NCBI GenBank assembly: GCA_964480735.1
Contig: CAYZQS010000002.1
Coordinates: 1-64,000 of the forward strand
Reading direction: 5' to 3'
Length of the DNA: 64,000 nucleotides
Source: UBA5972 sp964480735
Lineage (GTDB): Bacteria; Pseudomonadota; Alphaproteobacteria; Rhodobacterales; Rhodobacteraceae
The notes beneath the pieces are model-generated. The model made no database searches, had not been told where the DNA came from, and saw nothing but the letters and a program-made list of their open reading frames with translations. This document shows, one piece after another, positions 61,756-64,000 of this stretch. Position 1 is the stretch's first letter, and every line of letters starts with the position of its first letter. A program made the position numbers and the translations under genes.

Positions 61756-63498
61756 ATGGCCAAAATAACCTGGGTTGAACACAACCCTTATCCCACTGCC
61801 AACCACCTGTTTGATCTGGCACAGATGTCAGAGGACCTGTTACTGGCCGTCGGGCAGGGTGGCACGCTGCTGGAAAGCACAGACAATGGTGACACCTGGA
61901 CCCGGCGCTGGCTGAATACTGAACATGAACTGCGCACGATGCGGCTGTTTGAAGGCGGTGAAGGGCTGATCGGTGGGGCGAAAGGGCTGCTGTTTGCAAC
62001 CTTTGATGGTGGCGAAAACTGGCAGCGGCAAAAAATTGAAACAGACGCAACGATCCACCGGCTGCATTTCAGGGACCGGCTTAGCGGCTGGGCTGTCGGG
62101 TCGTTCGGGCTGTGTTTGAAAACGTCAGATGGCGGGCAGTCGTGGCAGCCAAAAGGCCCTGAAACTGGCACCTGGATCAAGGACATCCACGATTTTGCCG
62201 ACGGTCGCGTGATCGCTGTGGGCGACGCCGGACAGTGCTGGCAAAGCGACGATGGCGGTGACCTGTGGAATTTGCAAAAACTGGACACCCCGCTGAGTTT
62301 GAACCGGCTAAACTGTCAACGCGATCACCACTGGATACTGGCAGAGCGCGGCCAGTGTTTTGCCGATTACGGCGACGGTTGGCAGGCGGTTGACGTACCA
62401 ACAGAGCGAAATCTGACCGATATTCGCTGGGACGACGATCAAAACGGCAGCCTGTGCGGGTTTGGCGGCACGCTGCTGAAAACCGGCGACGGCGGCAAAA
62501 ACTGGGAGGCGGTCACGCTGCCGTCCAGCGTTAATCTGAACCGGATGGCGCGGATAGGTGCCTGCGACTGGCTGGTTGGCGAGATGGGCACGGTGATCAG
62601 AGGGGCAGATGACGATTGGCAATTACTGTCAGAGGGTCGCCTGAACCAGCTTTGGGGTGTAACGCAGGTCACGACGAACATCTTGGTTGCTGTTGGCGAG
62701 GATGGTCAGGTTTTGCGGTCTGAAAACGCTGGTGTCAGCTGGGACGACGCTCCAACCGAATGCTCTGAAAAACTGTATGACATTGTGTTCAATACCGCCG
62801 AAAACGGCGCGATCACAGGATATGCTTTGGGGGCCAAAGGCAGTTTGCTGCGCTCTGATGATATGGGCAAATCCTGGAGCGCGGTCGGGCTGACAAAACC
62901 GGTAACGCTTTATTCTCTGGCATTTGCAGATGCCAACACCGGCTGGGCGGCGGGGGAAGGCGGCACGTTTTTGGTGACGCGCGACAGCGGCGTCACGTGG
63001 AAGATGACAAACCTTGCTGTCCCCGGCGCAATCCACAGTGTTTGCTTTTTTGATGAACAGAACGGCTGGGCGGTGGGCGAGGAAGGGCTGATATTGCTAA
63101 CCCAAAACGGCGGCGAAAATTGGCTGCAAAGTTCTTCGCCAACTGTGTCCAGCCTGCACGGCGTTGCTTTTAAAGATGCCAGTTGCGGTTGGGCGGTCGG
63201 CGCAAACGGGACGCTGTTGAAAAGCACGAACGGCGGACAAAGTTGGGATAAAATTCCGCTGCCGGGAAAATCTGATCTGAACCGCATCTGCTGGTCGCCA
63301 CAAGGCATCGGCTGGATTGTCGGCGAGGGGGCCAATTTGCTGGTCAGCACTGATGGCGGCGAAAACTGGCGACGGTTTCCAAAATCAACCCAGGTGGCGA
63401 TCAAGGATATCCTGCCGTTGTCACCGACAACGGCACAGGGCAACGAGGGTCTGCTTTTGGTGGGTGCAAACGGCCTGATCATGGAAATGCGCTGGTAG
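61756..63498 (+). CDS. YCF48/BNR-repeat beta-propeller protein
   Basis: 580 residues consisting of about twelve similar units, each with a (S/T)-x-(D/N)-G-G-x-(T/S/N)-W turn (examples TDNGDTWTR, SDGGQSWQP, TNGGQSWDK, STDGGENWRR) followed by GWAVG or related strands. This is the YCF48/HCF136 photosystem-assembly-factor fold, two propellers in length. There is no signal peptide, in contrast to most exported family members. Twelve bases after moeA, so co-transcribed. It may act as an assembly platform for the molybdoenzyme, by analogy only. Confidence 0.83.
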   Translation: MAKITWVEHNPYPTANHLFDLAQMSEDLLLAVGQGGTLLESTDNGDTWTRRWLNTEHELRTMRLFEGGEGLIGGAKGLLFATFDGGENWQRQKIETDATIHRLHFRDRLSGWAVGSFGLCLKTSDGGQSWQPKGPETGTWIKDIHDFADGRVIAVGDAGQCWQSDDGGDLWNLQKLDTPLSLNRLNCQRDHHWILAERGQCFADYGDGWQAVDVPTERNLTDIRWDDDQNGSLCGFGGTLLKTGDGGKNWEAVTLPSSVNLNRMARIGACDWLVGEMGTVIRGADDDWQLLSEGRLNQLWGVTQVTTNILVAVGEDGQVLRSENAGVSWDDAPTECSEKLYDIVFNTAENGAITGYALGAKGSLLRSDDMGKSWSAVGLTKPVTLYSLAFADANTGWAAGEGGTFLVTRDSGVTWKMTNLAVPGAIHSVCFFDEQNGWAVGEEGLILLTQNGGENWLQSSSPTVSSLHGVAFKDASCGWAVGANGTLLKSTNGGQSWDKIPLPGKSDLNRICWSPQGIGWIVGEGANLLVSTDGGENWRRFPKSTQVAIKDILPLSPTTAQGNEGLLLVGANGLIMEMRW

Positions 63499-63774
63499 TT
63501 CTGCGGCGGCAAGCGCTGTGATCTCTACTGGAAGTCCCTGGATTTTGAACCAAGTAAACAGCCACTTATCCACAATAACAAAACTTACGCTTGACTGTAC
63601 CACTGTTCTTCGGGGAAGTTTGACGCAGGGGCCAAAGCCAAACCAACAAAACCAATATTGGACGCGCCAAAGCCCAAGGCAGGTGGCGTGCGGCGGTGTT
63701 GACGAAGTGGTTCGGCGCCCCACCAGATTGTGCAGCTAAAGTGCGATGTGACCAACAATCAAGGAAAGAATAAT

Positions 63775-64000
63775 ATGCGAGTTTTTACCGTTTTAGGCCC
63801 ATCACATTCAGGCAAAAGCACATTGGTAGACGCAATCGGCAAGCTGGAAGGCGGATCGACCAAGAAATTTGATGTGTCCTGGGCGGTGAACGTTCACACA
63901 TTTGACTATTTGGGCGACGATTGGGCGGCCATCGATTTAATGGGCGGGTCTGACAATCTGTCTTACGGCGGCCCCGCGCTGGCAGCCAGCGATGCTGCGG
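63775..64000 (+). CDS. EF-G-like translational GTPase, 5' part
   Basis: 75 codons are visible before the window ends. The P-loop GPSHSGKST lies near residue 8, directly after the start MRVFTVL. This atypical, shortened G1 region matches EF-G-like proteins rather than canonical FusA (whose P-loop is AHIDAGKTT). AAGGAAAG precedes the ATG. Its role next to a molybdoenzyme cluster is unknown. Only the first part of the G domain can be judged. Confidence 0.65.
   Translation, partial: MRVFTVLGPSHSGKSTLVDAIGKLEGGSTKKFDVSWAVNVHTFDYLGDDWAAIDLMGGSDNLSYGGPALAASDAA

Noticed and set aside
61756..63498. DNA tandem repeat in the propeller gene
   Set aside because: The repetition is at protein level (BNR/YCF48 units); the DNA units are diverged and not a satellite.

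Overview
The window looks like a chromosomal stretch of a marine-type alphaproteobacterium, probably Rhodobacterales (Roseobacter lineage). This is inferred from gene content (form II CO-dehydrogenase-like cox genes, polyamine-type ABC transporter, Rieske and trimethylamine-dehydrogenase-like demethylases, hydantoinase and glutamine-synthetase-like genes), moderate GC and frequent GTG/TTG starts. It is a draft scaffold: four runs of exactly 100 N (22400-22499, 33692-33791, 34914-35013, 59577-59676) mark gaps of unknown true size, and three of them cut genes.

Layout. 1-55: 3' part of a tRNA with CAT anticodon. 0.6-8.1 kb: form II cox cluster (coxD-E-G-S-L-M on the minus strand, divergent xdhC/coxI-like gene). 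8.2-12.4 kb: a decayed IS3-type transposase fragment, then a minus-strand operon of an NAD-type aldehyde dehydrogenase, UbiD-like decarboxylase, UbiX-like flavin prenyltransferase and a TIGR02444-type protein. 12.8-22.3 kb: the most unusual segment, an R-body (refractile body, RebB family) locus. It has five clear RebB-like genes and several short, tightly packed unknown genes on the plus strand, an ECF-like sigma factor converging from the right, and on the left a divergent pair consisting of a roughly 990-residue protein with WTG-type repeats and a transglutaminase-like Cys-His-Asp domain plus an unknown 313-residue protein.

22.8-50 kb: a large catabolic island for N-methylated or other amine compounds. 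It holds two trimethylamine/dimethylglycine-dehydrogenase-like flavo-Fe/S enzymes flanking a polyamine-type ABC transporter and a BetI-like TetR regulator, two FAD amine oxidases of the DadA/sarcosine oxidase type, a flavin monoamine oxidase, two Rieske oxygenases, cupins, an Lrp-type regulator, a glyoxalase I, two glutamine-synthetase-like ligases, a MetX-like acyltransferase, hydantoinase/oxoprolinase HyuA and HyuB, and a uronate-dehydrogenase-like SDR. The likely logic is uptake, stepwise oxidative N-demethylation or deamination, and gamma-glutamylation/ring-opening chemistry. The substrate cannot be read from sequence.

50.2-64 kb: a second molybdenum system on the plus strand: metallo-hydrolase, small acidic protein, cytoplasmic DMSO-reductase-family catalytic subunit, four-cluster ferredoxin-like subunit, unknown 113-residue protein, TorD-like chaperone, parvulin, a single-cysteine (CoA-disulfide-reductase-like) flavoprotein, an atypical Mrp/Nbp35 ATPase, a MOT1-type molybdate transporter (interrupted by a gap), MoeA, a YCF48/BNR-repeat protein and the start of an EF-G-like GTPase. 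No membrane anchor, Tat signal or quinol-oxidising subunit is seen, so this may be a soluble redox system of undescribed function. The window therefore has one molybdo-hydroxylase cluster and one DMSO-reductase-type cluster, with molybdate uptake and cofactor genes beside the second.
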